Of a DNA stretch of 30,819 bases, positions 1 to 7,600 are shown piece after piece (position 1 is the first letter of the stretch; each line of letters begins with the position of its first letter). The notes under the pieces were generated by a model. That model was not told the origin of the DNA. It worked only from the letters and a program-made list of their open reading frames with translations, and searched no databases. The position numbers and the translations under genes were made by a program. This DNA comes from CAKSQF01 sp964582375 (GTDB lineage Bacteria > Bacillota > Clostridia > Oscillospirales > CAG-272). The stretch lies in the NCBI GenBank assembly GCA_964582375.1, contig CAZORL010000018.1, forward strand, positions 1 through 30,819. The letters run 5' to 3'.

Positions 1-58
1 ATTGATCAAGTTACAACATATTACGCATTCTTTTGTAAACTTCGACCTTTGTGATGCT

Positions 59-87
59 ATTATAATACTAAATTAAGCTTTTGTCAA
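59..87 (-). promoter_or_regulatory. Consensus sigma-A promoter pointing off the left edge
   Basis: On the minus strand TTGACA (87-82) is followed by a 17-bp spacer and TATAAT (64-59), a perfect match to the housekeeping consensus. It lies just past the terminator at 121-159 and would start transcription near position 52, running leftward out of the window. No complete gene for it lies inside the window, so the transcribed gene must begin beyond position 1. Confidence 0.7.
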
Positions 88-120
88 TAGTTTTTTGTTA
101 TTTCTTCGCTTTCCTTTCAT

Positions 121-159
121 AAAAAAGACTGCGAACTCATTGAGAACACAGTCTTTTTT
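121..159 (-). terminator. Bidirectional-type hairpin terminator after the mrp-like gene
   Basis: The arms AAAAAAGACTG (121-131) and CAGTCTTTTTT (149-159) are exact inverted repeats around a 17-base loop. Because the stem ends in A-run/T-run, it has a U tract in either direction. It sits 20 bases after the stop of the minus-strand Mrp-like gene and probably ends the pduL-mrp transcript. Confidence 0.75.
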
Positions 160-179
160 GATAGTATTGATTTTTTCGA

Positions 180-1034
180 TCACTCGGCGAAGATCTTATC
201 GAGTGCGTGGGCGAGGTAGCTCTGTTGTTTTTCGGAAAGCTCCTCGAGGCAACCCTTATCGCAAAGGGCGGCGAGTTCGGGGTCGATCGGGATACGCGCG
301 AGGACGGGGAGGTCATATTCGGCGGCGACCTCATCGAGTTTACTTTCGCCGTAGATATTGTGACGCTTTCCGCAGTCGGGACATTCGAAATAGCTATAGT
401 TTTCGACGATGCCGAGGACAGGGATATTCATCATCTTTGCCATATTGACCGCTTTTGCGACGATCATCGATACGAGATCCTGCGGTGAGGTGACGATGAC
501 GATACCGTTTATGGGAAGTGACTGGAAGACGGTCAGCGGAACATCGCCTGTTCCGGGAGGCATATCGATATAAAGGCAATCGGTCTTGCCCCACGCGACA
601 TCTGTCCAAAACTGCTTGACTGCGCCCGAGATGAGCGAGCCGCGCCACACGATAGGTGTAGTCTCGTCCTCAAGCATGAAGTTGATCGACATGAGCTTGA
701 TACCGCCCTTGCTCTCGACCGGGAGCATACCGTTATCGTCGCCGTAGATCTGTGAATTTGCGCCGAAGATCTTTGGGATGGACGGACCGGTGATATCGGC
801 ATCAAGCACGCCTGCCTGTCTGCCGCTCTTTTGAGTGAGGCAGGCGAGCATGGACGTGACGAGCGATTTGCCGACGCCGCCCTTACCGCTTACAACGGCA
901 ACGAGCTTTTTGACATCCGAGCCTTTATTTGCCGCCTCAAGCAGGCTTTCTTTATTTTTCGAGGGGCAATTTGCGCCGCATGTTGAGCAGTCGTGGGTGC
1001 AACCCTCGGGGGTTTGATTGTAATTTTCTGCCAT
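180..1034 (-). CDS. mrp: Mrp/NBP35-type P-loop ATPase, iron-sulfur cluster carrier
   Basis: A 284-aa cytoplasmic ATPase of the Mrp/ApbC/NBP35 family, whose members hold and transfer Fe-S clusters to apoproteins. Seen directly: an N-terminal cysteine cluster (C12, C16, C19, C23, as in NBP35-type proteins), the deviant Walker A motif GKGGVGKS at residues 50-57, a YIDMPPGTGD segment typical of Mrp proteins, and a C-terminal CPDC pair (C218, C221) expected to bridge a cluster in the dimer. AAAGGA at 1045-1050 supports the ATG at 1034. It lies 54 bp downstream of pduL on the same strand with no terminator between, so the two are probably cotranscribed. The N-terminal cysteines plus CxxC make the NBP35-like subtype likely. 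Confidence 0.93.
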   Translation of the reverse strand: MAENYNQTPEGCTHDCSTCGANCPSKNKESLLEAANKGSDVKKLVAVVSGKGGVGKSLVTSMLACLTQKSGRQAGVLDADITGPSIPKIFGANSQIYGDDNGMLPVESKGGIKLMSINFMLEDETTPIVWRGSLISGAVKQFWTDVAWGKTDCLYIDMPPGTGDVPLTVFQSLPINGIVIVTSPQDLVSMIVAKAVNMAKMMNIPVLGIVENYSYFECPDCGKRHNIYGESKLDEVAAEYDLPVLARIPIDPELAALCDKGCLEELSEKQQSYLAHALDKIFAE

Positions 1035-1088
1035 TACAACAGTTTCCTTTCGATCTTTGGGGAAAATGGATATTTCTTGGGATTTTGA

Positions 1089-1658
1089 TTATTTTACGAT
1101 CTCGCCGTAGCAAGTGCCGAATGCGGCAGCCGCATTGGACTCATCGGTATCGATATGCATTGCGAGCGCGTAAGTAGGCGAAACGCGGACGATGACATCG
1201 CCGTAGATCGTTGTACGGCAATCGTTTGCGATCTTGACCGAAACGACATCCTTATCCTTGACGCCGAACGCCTCTGCGTCTGCGGGAGTCATATGTATAT
1301 GACGCTTTGCGATGATAACGCCCTCGGTGATCTCGACCTCGCCGCACGGTCCGACAAGCTTAATGCCGGGAGTGCCTGCTACATCGCCGCTCTCGCGGAC
1401 GGGAACGCTCTTAAGTCCGAGTGTACGCGCATCGGTAAAGGACAGCTCGACCTGGGTCGCGCCTCTTGCCGGACCGAGAACGGACACCTTAAGGTTGCCC
1501 TTAGGTCCGACGAGTTCGACCTTTTCCTCGCAGGCAAACTGACCGGGCTGAGAAAGATCCTTCTTATTGTGGAGCTGTGCGCCCTCACCGAAAAGCTTTT
1601 CGATATCCGCGCTTGTGAGATGGATATGGCGCGCAGATGTTTCAACGATAAAATTCAT
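1089..1658 (-). CDS. pduL: PduL-type phosphate acyltransferase (phosphotransacylase)
   Basis: A 189-aa protein of the PduL family, which exchanges CoA and phosphate on short acyl groups (acetyl- or propionyl-CoA to acyl phosphate). Two histidine motifs, ARHIHL (H11, H13) and AKRHIHM (H120, H122), match the paired zinc-binding segments of the duplicated PduL barrel. The length is slightly below the usual 200-215 aa and there is no N-terminal microcompartment-targeting extension. No shell-protein genes lie nearby, so I infer a housekeeping Pta replacement in acetate-forming fermentation rather than a microcompartment enzyme. ACCTCC at 1668-1673 (GGAGGT on the coding strand) fixes the start, and a promoter lies at 1713-1741. 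It probably heads the operon with the Mrp ATPase. Confidence 0.93.
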   Translation of the reverse strand: MNFIVETSARHIHLTSADIEKLFGEGAQLHNKKDLSQPGQFACEEKVELVGPKGNLKVSVLGPARGATQVELSFTDARTLGLKSVPVRESGDVAGTPGIKLVGPCGEVEITEGVIIAKRHIHMTPADAEAFGVKDKDVVSVKIANDCRTTIYGDVIVRVSPTYALAMHIDTDESNAAAAFGTCYGEIVK

Positions 1659-1712
1659 AACTTGAATACCTCCGATTTATGTGGAAATAATATTTGCAAA
1701 ATGCTTTGTCTT

Positions 1713-1741
1713 ATTATAGCACATATTTTCAAAAAAGTAAA
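1713..1741 (-). promoter_or_regulatory. Promoter of pduL-mrp
   Basis: On the minus strand TTTACT (1741-1736), a 17-bp spacer and TATAAT (1718-1713) precede pduL by about 55 bp. The -35 box lies only 18 bp before the start codon of the divergent tepA-like gene, so the two transcription units are tightly packed. Confidence 0.6.
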
Positions 1742-1759
1742 CAGCAAAGGGCGGATATT

Positions 1760-2467
1760 ATGGAAAAAATTTTAGATTTTGAGGAAAATGTTGTCAAAGA
1801 GGATAAAAAGAGCGAGATCTCGGACGATTGCGGCGGCACTTTGACCGAGAGCGGCGGGTCGCGGATCAGAACGTTGACCGTGATCGGGCAGATCGAGGGG
1901 CATTATCTTTGCTCTGAAAATCAAAAAACGACGAAATACGAGCACGTCCTTCCGTTGATCGTTTCGGTCGAGGAGGACGACGAGATCGACGGATTGCTTC
2001 TGATGCTCAACACAGTCGGCGGCGATGTCGAGGCAGGGCTTGCTATAGCCGAGCTTATTGCATCAATGAAAAAGCCGACCGTTTCGCTCGTTTTGGGCGG
2101 AGGACACTCGATCGGCGTGCCGCTCGCCGTATCGGCAAAAAGATCGTTTATCGTACCGTCCGCCACCATGACGGTACACCCCGTCCGAATCAGCGGCACG
2201 GTGATCGGTGCGCCGCAGACATTTCGCTATTTTGAGAAGATGCAGGAGAGGATCAACGATTTTGTGGTCGGGCATTCGTCGATATCAAAAGAAAAATTTT
2301 GCGAGCTTCTCATGAACACGGGCGACATTGCGACCGATGTGGGGACGATACTCGAGGGACGAGATGCCGTTGAGGTCAGGCTGATAGACTCACTCGGAGG
2401 GCTTTCGGAGGCGATCGATGCGCTGAAATCGATGATCGGTGGCGGGGGCTTGACAAGCGGGCGATAA
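1760..2467 (+). CDS. tepA: TepA-like ClpP-fold serine protease
   Basis: A 235-aa ClpP/crotonase-fold protein resembling TepA (YmfB) of Bacilli, a cytoplasmic ClpP relative linked to protein export. The fold is seen in an oxyanion-type segment (LNTVGGDVEAGLAIAE), a nucleophile segment GGGHSIGVPLA with Ser117, and MTVHPVR with His140. The Ser-His spacing of 23 is close to that of ClpP. The first 60 residues are acidic and low-complexity. The ATG at 1760 is chosen because AAAGGGCGG lies just upstream; a longer reading from 1694 has no ribosome site and would overlap the divergent pduL promoter. The 3' end carries the promoter of the next gene. In other Firmicutes tepA is often near ftsK/spoIIIE; that context is absent here. 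Confidence 0.85.
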   Translation: MEKILDFEENVVKEDKKSEISDDCGGTLTESGGSRIRTLTVIGQIEGHYLCSENQKTTKYEHVLPLIVSVEEDDEIDGLLLMLNTVGGDVEAGLAIAELIASMKKPTVSLVLGGGHSIGVPLAVSAKRSFIVPSATMTVHPVRISGTVIGAPQTFRYFEKMQERINDFVVGHSSISKEKFCELLMNTGDIATDVGTILEGRDAVEVRLIDSLGGLSEAIDALKSMIGGGGLTSGR

Positions 2468-2478
2468 TGTGGTATAAT
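2450..2478 (+). promoter_or_regulatory. Perfect consensus promoter inside the tepA 3' end
   Basis: TTGACA (2450-2455), a 17-bp spacer and TATAAT (2473-2478) match the sigma-A consensus exactly. The -35 box and half the spacer are coding sequence for the last residues of the TepA-like protein, and the stop codon lies in the spacer. It would drive the LCP-like lipoprotein, whose AAGGAG site is at 2501-2506. Confidence 0.8.
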
Positions 2479-2514
2479 GTAATCGGTATAGGATTTTTAT
2501 AAGGAGATCTTGGC

Positions 2515-3579
2515 ATGAAAAAGAGATTTCTTGCGATACTGCTGATATTTTGCATAATAATTCCAATGGTCGGATGCGACCGATTTTTCACCGATTATTC
2601 GCCCGGAGGTGTGGCAACGACCGCTCCCGTGACAAAGGGCGAGGGTCCGAGCGAGTTTACGGTCAACCGCAAGAAGAATATAATAACCATTCTCTCGGTA
2701 TTCGAGGGAAAAACCGCAAGCGAGATCGTATCGGCGGTCGTATTCAGACTGAACACCGACGAGGATTCGGTTGCCGTGCTCCAGCTTCCGACCGATCTGT
2801 ATTTTGAAGACGAAGGCTCACTTTCCCTTTGGTACAAGAACAGATATGCGGCGGCGATCGCGGCAGGTGCAGAAGATCCGACAAGTGCGGCAATGAGTGA
2901 TCTCAAAGACCTGGTCATCTCAACGCTCTCGATCCCGATCGATCACACGACGCACATGACCTACGACAAGCTGATCGGAGCCGTCGATGCGATCGGCGGC
3001 ATGAAGATGAACATCCCTTACGCAATAGGTCTTGACGACGGAACGATAATCCCTGCCGGAGACATCAAGCTCGACGGCAAAGCGGCGGCTGGACTGATGG
3101 TCTACAGCGGATACCGCTCGGAATTTGTCGGCTCGCTCCACATTCACAAGCTGCTCATCAATGCGTTCATATCTGCGCTTCGCAACGATGTTGATGAAAA
3201 GGTGCTCTCGATCTGCGCAGTCGAGATCAGGCAACACATGACCACAACGATAAACGGCAAAGGCTCGGCGGATGTATTTTTGCTCCGCTCGCTTGCCGCC
3301 GCAGACCCCGAAAATGTCAAATTTGCAAGGCTTGCCATCGAGCCGGTATCGCTTTCGGCAGGCAAGTTCTCGGTCGTTTGCAAGAGTGCGGCGGTCGATC
3401 AGATAAACGATTTTCTGTCGATATTCACAGAGCCTCTCACCGCAGATGAATTTGATGTGGACGGAAAGCTCACAAGCGCATCGGTACAGATAGTAGCCTC
3501 GATCTATCAAAGCACCATCTCTCCGCCGAGCGTCTACACGGCAGCACAGATAAACGGCGGTGCGATAAAAATACAGTGA
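2515..3579 (+). CDS. Degenerate LytR-CpsA-Psr (LCP)-like lipoprotein
   Basis: A 354-aa predicted lipoprotein with a hydrophobic leader and lipobox IPMVGC (C21). LCP enzymes attach wall polymers to peptidoglycan using lipid-pyrophosphate donors. The order of LCP landmarks is recognisable: a LQLPTDLYFED segment where LCP proteins have SIPRDTY, then MTYDKLIGAVDAIGG like the family's lVDaLGGV segment, then KLDGKAAAGLMVYSGYRSE and a helix resembling the RxxRQ region. Several family arginines are missing: PRD reads PTD, and the R..RQ helix reads GSLHIHKLL. It is anchored by lipid rather than the usual transmembrane helix. I infer an LCP-fold protein with altered or lost catalysis; a substrate-binding or structural role is possible. 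AAGGAG at 2501-2506 fixes the start. Confidence 0.6.
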   Translation: MKKRFLAILLIFCIIIPMVGCDRFFTDYSPGGVATTAPVTKGEGPSEFTVNRKKNIITILSVFEGKTASEIVSAVVFRLNTDEDSVAVLQLPTDLYFEDEGSLSLWYKNRYAAAIAAGAEDPTSAAMSDLKDLVISTLSIPIDHTTHMTYDKLIGAVDAIGGMKMNIPYAIGLDDGTIIPAGDIKLDGKAAAGLMVYSGYRSEFVGSLHIHKLLINAFISALRNDVDEKVLSICAVEIRQHMTTTINGKGSADVFLLRSLAAADPENVKFARLAIEPVSLSAGKFSVVCKSAAVDQINDFLSIFTEPLTADEFDVDGKLTSASVQIVASIYQSTISPPSVYTAAQINGGAIKIQ

Positions 3580-3700
3580 AATTAGAAATTGGCGAGATCT
3601 TGGGGTAATATCGCCGAGATGATATAATAAATCGGTTGCCCGAACGCAAATTCCCCGCCCCCGGCAGGGAAAATAATACCAACTCATATCTCGCATCTTG

Positions 3701-3749
3701 AAAAAACCTGTCTCAAATGCTTAAGACTTGCATTTGAGACAGGTTTTTT
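3701..3749. terminator. Perfect 20-bp bidirectional terminator between convergent genes
   Basis: AAAAAACCTGTCTCAAATGC (3701-3720) and its exact reverse complement (3730-3749) flank a 9-base loop. The A-run/T-run ends supply U tracts in both directions. It separates the plus-strand LCP-like gene from the minus-strand phosphoglucomutase gene, whose stop is 4 bases beyond, and should end both transcripts. Confidence 0.9.
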
Positions 3750-3752
3750 ATA

Positions 3753-5477
3753 TTATTTAGTCCAGCCGGAGATGCTCTCGCGGAAGGCGTTCATTGTTTC
3801 GGTCGCACACTTTTCGCATTTGCCGTTGACAAGCAGGTAGATCTTGACCTTAGGCTCTGTGCCGGAGGGACGGATGACTACGACATTGCCGCCCGTGGTC
3901 TCGAAATAGAGAACATTCGATTTGGGAAGTCCGGTAGAGGTCTTCTCGCCCGTTTCGAGATTTGTGATCGTCTCGGTGAGATAATCGCGCATCGAAATGA
4001 CCGGTCTGCCGCCAAGCTCCTTCGGAGGATTGTTTCTGATCCCCTCCATCAGCGCCGCCATCTTTTCAAGTCCGTCAAGACCCTTCATAACGACGTTGAC
4101 CGTTGCCTCTTTATAGTAGCCGTAACGCTCGTAAAGTGCGTTCACCGCATCGTAAAGCGTCATGCCTTTAGCCTTGTAATAGGCTGCCATCTCGGTGATG
4201 AGCATAACGGCAACAACGCTGTCCTTATCTCTTGCGTATGTTCCCTTGAGGTAGCCGTAGGACTCCTCAAAGCCGAAGAGATAGTGTCCGACACCGACAT
4301 CATCATGCTTTTTGATGACTTCGCCGATGAATTTGAACCCGGTCAGCACATTGAAGATCTCGACACCGTGCTCGGCGCAGATCTTTGTTGCCATCTCGGT
4401 CGTAACGATCGTCTTTACGGCATAAGGACCGTCGGGCATCGTGCCGGTATTTTCATATGCGGTAAGGATATAATCAAGCAGAAGTGCGCCGACTTGGTTG
4501 CCGGTCATCGTAACGAACGATCCGTCATGGCTCTTGACCATGATTCCGACGCGGTCGGCATCGGGGTCGGTCGCTATAACAAGATCCGAACCGACCTTTT
4601 TTGCAAGGTCACGTCCGAGTGTCAGTGCCTCGGGATATTCGGGATTCGGCTGAGCGACGGTCGGGAAATCGCCGTCGAGCACCATCTGCTGCCATACGGT
4701 ATAGAGATGCTTCACTCCGCAAAGACGCAGAGTCTCGGGTACAAGTCTGTACCCGCAGCCGTGGAGAGGCGTATAAACGATCTTAAGCTCATTTGCAACA
4801 TTCGGGACTGCATTTTTGTCGATACGCTGTGCGATGACATTTTCGATGTATGCGTCATCGATCTCGGCACCGACGATCTCGATGATGCCGTCAGCGAGTG
4901 CGCGATCGAAATCGACAGACTTTACGCCGTCGAAAATATCGGTCTTTGCGATATAATCGGACACTATGTCCGCCTGCTCCAAAGAGAGCTGTGCGCCGTC
5001 CTCCCAATATGCCTTGTATCCGTTGTATTCCTTCGGATTGTGCGAGGCGGTGATATTTACGCCCGCGATGCATCCGAGATAGCGGATCGAGAACGAAAGC
5101 ACGGGGGTGGGGCGAAGAGCATCATGGAAATAGACCTTGATTCCGTTTGCGGCAAGCACCTGTGCAGTGACTCTTGCGAAAAGCTCGCTGTTGTTTCGGC
5201 TGTCTCTGCCGACGACCACTCCGCGATCTGCCTTGCCCTCCTGCAAAATGAGGTTTGCAAAGCCCTGTGTTGCGTGTGCAACGGTGTAAACGTTCATTGC
5301 GTTCGTTCCCGCCATCATCGTGCCGCGAAGTCCTGCCGTACCGAATTCGAGGTACTTAAAGAAACGAAGCTCGATCTCTTTTTCGTTGCCCTCGATGGAG
5401 GCAAGCTCCTTCTTTGTCGTCTCATCGACCTTATCGCTTTCCATAAAGCGGCGATAATTTGACATATAGTCCATCAT
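3753..5477 (-). CDS. pgcA: Alpha-phosphoglucomutase/phosphomannomutase
   Basis: A 574-aa cytoplasmic phosphohexomutase interconverting glucose 1-phosphate and glucose 6-phosphate (or the mannose pair), feeding UDP-glucose, wall polymers and glycogen. Family motifs appear in order: TASHNPKEYNG with the phosphorylated Ser145, the metal loop DPDADR at 304-309, the sugar-binding GFEESYG, and the phosphate-binding RPSGTEPK near the C terminus. The length matches the long PgcA-type enzymes of Firmicutes. GAAGGAAG at 5491-5498 is rather far (13 bp) from the ATG at 5477; a second ATG lies at 5474. It is the last gene of a minus-strand operon, 40 bp after the TSCPD gene, and is terminated by the hairpin at 3701-3749. 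The symbol follows Bacillus usage; substrate preference is not visible. Confidence 0.93.
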   Translation of the reverse strand: MMDYMSNYRRFMESDKVDETTKKELASIEGNEKEIELRFFKYLEFGTAGLRGTMMAGTNAMNVYTVAHATQGFANLILQEGKADRGVVVGRDSRNNSELFARVTAQVLAANGIKVYFHDALRPTPVLSFSIRYLGCIAGVNITASHNPKEYNGYKAYWEDGAQLSLEQADIVSDYIAKTDIFDGVKSVDFDRALADGIIEIVGAEIDDAYIENVIAQRIDKNAVPNVANELKIVYTPLHGCGYRLVPETLRLCGVKHLYTVWQQMVLDGDFPTVAQPNPEYPEALTLGRDLAKKVGSDLVIATDPDADRVGIMVKSHDGSFVTMTGNQVGALLLDYILTAYENTGTMPDGPYAVKTIVTTEMATKICAEHGVEIFNVLTGFKFIGEVIKKHDDVGVGHYLFGFEESYGYLKGTYARDKDSVVAVMLITEMAAYYKAKGMTLYDAVNALYERYGYYKEATVNVVMKGLDGLEKMAALMEGIRNNPPKELGGRPVISMRDYLTETITNLETGEKTSTGLPKSNVLYFETTGGNVVVIRPSGTEPKVKIYLLVNGKCEKCATETMNAFRESISGWTK

Positions 5478-5517
5478 GTTAATTACAAACCTTCCTTCAA
5501 AACTTCATGCATTTGGC

Positions 5518-5778
5518 TCAGTCAGCCGCGCCCTCTTTTATCATACGCAGTGCACGCGCGAGCTGATCGGGACATGATGTCGGCTTGCCGCCGCATCTGA
5601 TCCCCTCAAGTCTCGATATAGCCTCGTCGATCTTCATGCCCTTGACGAGTGCGGCAACACCCTGAGTGTTTCCGCTGCAACCGCCGATGTAGCGTACCGA
5701 TGCGACAACATCGCCCTCAACTGCGATCTCGATCTGTCTTGAGCAAACGCCGGACGGTGTATAAGTGAATGTTTTCAT
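5518..5778 (-). CDS. Small TSCPD-domain protein
   Basis: An 86-aa protein consisting of a single TSCPD domain, the cysteine-containing module also found at the C terminus of class II (B12-dependent) ribonucleotide reductases. Seen: conserved cysteines (C12, C34, C62 and the TSCPDQ signature) and a GGCSGNTQG segment. Stand-alone forms of this size are common in Clostridia and their role is unestablished; the cysteines suggest metal binding or redox function. AGAGGTAA just upstream supports the ATG. It lies between the unknown 339-aa gene (45 bp upstream) and the phosphoglucomutase gene (40 bp downstream), so it is probably translated from a three-gene transcript. Confidence 0.85.
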   Translation of the reverse strand: MKTFTYTPSGVCSRQIEIAVEGDVVASVRYIGGCSGNTQGVAALVKGMKIDEAISRLEGIRCGGKPTSCPDQLARALRMIKEGAAD

Positions 5779-5823
5779 ATAAATTACCTCTTTGTTCTTT
5801 CGTGATCTTGTGTTTTTTGTCTT

Positions 5824-6843
5824 TTATGTCTGTTTTGATCTGTTTTTTGTGTTTTGCACCACATCGGGGACTTTTTTGTACAACCCTCCGACAAAGACCG
5901 ACGGCACGAGCAGTTTTGAAAACACTATCAGTGCGGCGGCGTCGGCATCCTTTACACAGAGGCTGACGAAATAATTTTCCTCCTCGAACATCGCACGCGG
6001 CAGAGCGGTAACGACCTCACAGACAGCCCCGAGTTGATCGTATCCCGAAAGCAGATCGCAAAGTCTGCCGTCCCGCACCGAGACGAACAGGTCAAGATAC
6101 TCTGCCCCATCGGTCGGCGGCATTTCCCTTCCGAAAAGCCCGACAAGAGTCTGTCTGCCCTCTCCGACAGAGACTGTGCAAACATGATGTGCGTGCAGTT
6201 CGAATTGTCTGGCAAGCCGCAAAAACGAGGTCATGACCCCATCTTCACTGCTCATTATCGGCATGATGCAGGCATCGGCGAATCGGTTGTACACATCCTC
6301 GCAAGCCGATCGGAAATCATCAACGTACGAGATCTCGGCGTCCTTAAGCAGGGTGGCAAATTTGTCAAAAGCAGGCTTTGACACTGCCGTGGCGAAGCAG
6401 ACGATCCTTTTGCACTCGCCCTCATCGGCTTTGGTACCACCGACATCATAGGTCAATTGAGCATCCTGCGAAATATCATCCCACATCGGTATGTCATCGT
6501 CCTGCGAGAGATCAAGCTCGGTCTCATCGGGGACCATCGCATCCTTTACGCCCGTCGGGATGTGCGCGCAAAGCTCGGCTATGTCGCGTGCGCAAAGCCC
6601 CGAGAGTATGCGCTTTATGCTCTGCCTGCCGACATCCGATATCTCGCTGTCGCAGACCTCTGCGCAGAGTGCCGACAGTGCATGTCTTGCCGCAAGAAGT
6701 TGCTCACTGTCCGACTCCTTTGAGGATTGAAGGGCGGCAAGCTCGGACAAATGAGAAAGTCTGACCTCCGACAGTCTGCCGAGCATGGCGGTACTGCCGC
6801 GGATATTTGACAGAACGATTCGAATAAGATCGTATTCGTCCAT
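5824..6843 (-). CDS. Unrecognised 339-aa acidic protein
   Basis: I do not recognise a family. The protein is soluble-looking, with no signal peptide or membrane segments. Residues 1-100 look helical; about 110-145 are rich in Asp/Glu (a likely linker); the C-terminal 190 residues alternate predicted strands and helices (RIVCFATAVSKPAFDKF, DLFVSVRDGRLCDLL, NYFVSLCVKDADAAALIVF), as in a compact alpha/beta domain. The reading frame can be opened farther to 7110, but the promoter at 6877-6905 and GGAGGTG at 6851-6857 place the start at ATG 6843. It is the first gene of the operon with the TSCPD protein and phosphoglucomutase. The C-terminal tail is basic (KNRSKQT). Function unknown. Confidence 0.7.
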   Translation of the reverse strand: MDEYDLIRIVLSNIRGSTAMLGRLSEVRLSHLSELAALQSSKESDSEQLLAARHALSALCAEVCDSEISDVGRQSIKRILSGLCARDIAELCAHIPTGVKDAMVPDETELDLSQDDDIPMWDDISQDAQLTYDVGGTKADEGECKRIVCFATAVSKPAFDKFATLLKDAEISYVDDFRSACEDVYNRFADACIMPIMSSEDGVMTSFLRLARQFELHAHHVCTVSVGEGRQTLVGLFGREMPPTDGAEYLDLFVSVRDGRLCDLLSGYDQLGAVCEVVTALPRAMFEEENYFVSLCVKDADAAALIVFSKLLVPSVFVGGLYKKVPDVVQNTKNRSKQT

Positions 6844-6876
6844 TGCGGCACCTCCGCCGTACAAGCATTCCCCTTT

Positions 6877-6905
6877 ATTGTATAACAAAATGCAAGCTTT
6901 GTCAA
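6877..6905 (-). promoter_or_regulatory. Promoter of the 339-aa/TSCPD/pgcA operon
   Basis: TTGACA (6905-6900), a 17-bp spacer and TACAAT (6882-6877) on the minus strand. Transcription would start near 6870, upstream of the GGAGGTG site at 6851-6857. This also rules out the longer reading of the first gene that begins upstream of the promoter. Confidence 0.75.
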
Positions 6906-6971
6906 GTGGTGTGTCGATATAACTGCTGATTTTTAATAAAAAATTTGCAAAATCTGTTCCCTTGCCGCCCT

Positions 6972-7001
6972 TTGTCAAGAGACACCCATCCTGCTTATAC
7001 T
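6972..7001 (+). promoter_or_regulatory. Probable promoter of the endoA-like gene
   Basis: TTGTCA (6972-6977), an 18-bp spacer and TATACT (6996-7001). The start would be near 7008, giving a leader of about 90 bases that contains a 10-bp direct repeat (ACTCATATCG at 7044-7053 and 7059-7068). It is divergent from the promoter at 6877-6905. Confidence 0.5.
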
Positions 7002-7099
7002 GATAAAAACGGATCAAAAGTTTTTTCGGGATGTTTAATATGGACTCATATCGGGAAAACTCATATCGAAAAGACAAAGCGAAAGGAAATGACAAGCGC

Positions 7100-7495
7100 A
7101 TGACAGTCAAACGAGGAGATATATATTACGCCGACCTGTCGCCCGTCGTCGGGTCGGAGCAGGGCGGGCTTCGACCCGTACTTATCATTCAAAACGACAT
7201 AGGCAACAGATACAGCCCCACGGTTATTGCGGCGGCGATCACGAGCAGGCTCTCAAAGACCAAGCTTCCGACACACATCGATGTTTGCAGAAACGATACT
7301 GCGGACGCCGAAACATTCGGGCTGGCAAAGGACAGCGTGATACTGCTCGAACAGGTCAGAACGCTCGACAAACACCGACTCAAAGAAAAAATGGGACATC
7401 TTGACGAGATGACAATGCGTCGGGTCAACGGCGCGATATCGGTCTCGTTCGGTCTTTCGGGCGATGGCACGGACACCACATCCACATTCGGATGA
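7100..7495 (+). CDS. ndoA: EndoA/MazF-type endoribonuclease toxin
   Basis: A 131-aa protein of the PemK/MazF family, sequence-specific mRNA interferases. The start of the fold is diagnostic: KRGDIYYADLSPVVGSEQGG followed by RPVLIIQND and PTVIAAAITSR, closely resembling Bacillus EndoA. The C-terminal strand-helix (DSVILLEQVRTLDKHRL) is also intact, so the enzyme looks functional. AAAGGAAA at 7082-7089 favours ATG 7100 over an upstream in-frame start at 7031. In Bacillus the gene directly follows its antitoxin EndoAI; here the upstream gene is divergent and no antitoxin-sized ORF is visible, so the toxin is an orphan or its partner is elsewhere. A promoter for the next gene follows 39 bp after the stop. 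Confidence 0.92.
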   Translation: MTVKRGDIYYADLSPVVGSEQGGLRPVLIIQNDIGNRYSPTVIAAAITSRLSKTKLPTHIDVCRNDTADAETFGLAKDSVILLEQVRTLDKHRLKEKMGHLDEMTMRRVNGAISVSFGLSGDGTDTTSTFG

Positions 7496-7533
7496 TATTT
7501 GCAAAAAAGATCAAATTATTTACCAAAAAGCTA

Positions 7534-7562
7534 TTGACATTGATCGGGTTTTGCGGTAAAAT
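7534..7562 (+). promoter_or_regulatory. Promoter of the regulator-pyrC-like operon
   Basis: TTGACA (7534-7539), a 17-bp spacer and TAAAAT (7557-7562). It excludes an in-frame ATG at 7565 as the start of the regulator, because transcription would begin downstream of that codon. Confidence 0.75.
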
Positions 7563-7600
7563 AGATGTACAAAGCCACGGAAAGCGGAAGGGTCGGCAGG

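Noticed and set aside
3590..3700. Possible promoter or small RNA (TATAAT near 3624, short GGCGA/TCGCC dyad)
   Set aside because: The candidate -35 box (TTGGGG) is weak and no ORF or convincing structure follows before the terminator.
4284..5462. Long plus-strand open frame opposite the phosphoglucomutase gene
   Set aside because: It is antisense to a gene with all catalytic motifs, has no ribosome site and gives a Cys/Asp/Arg-rich nonsense composition typical of a shadow frame.
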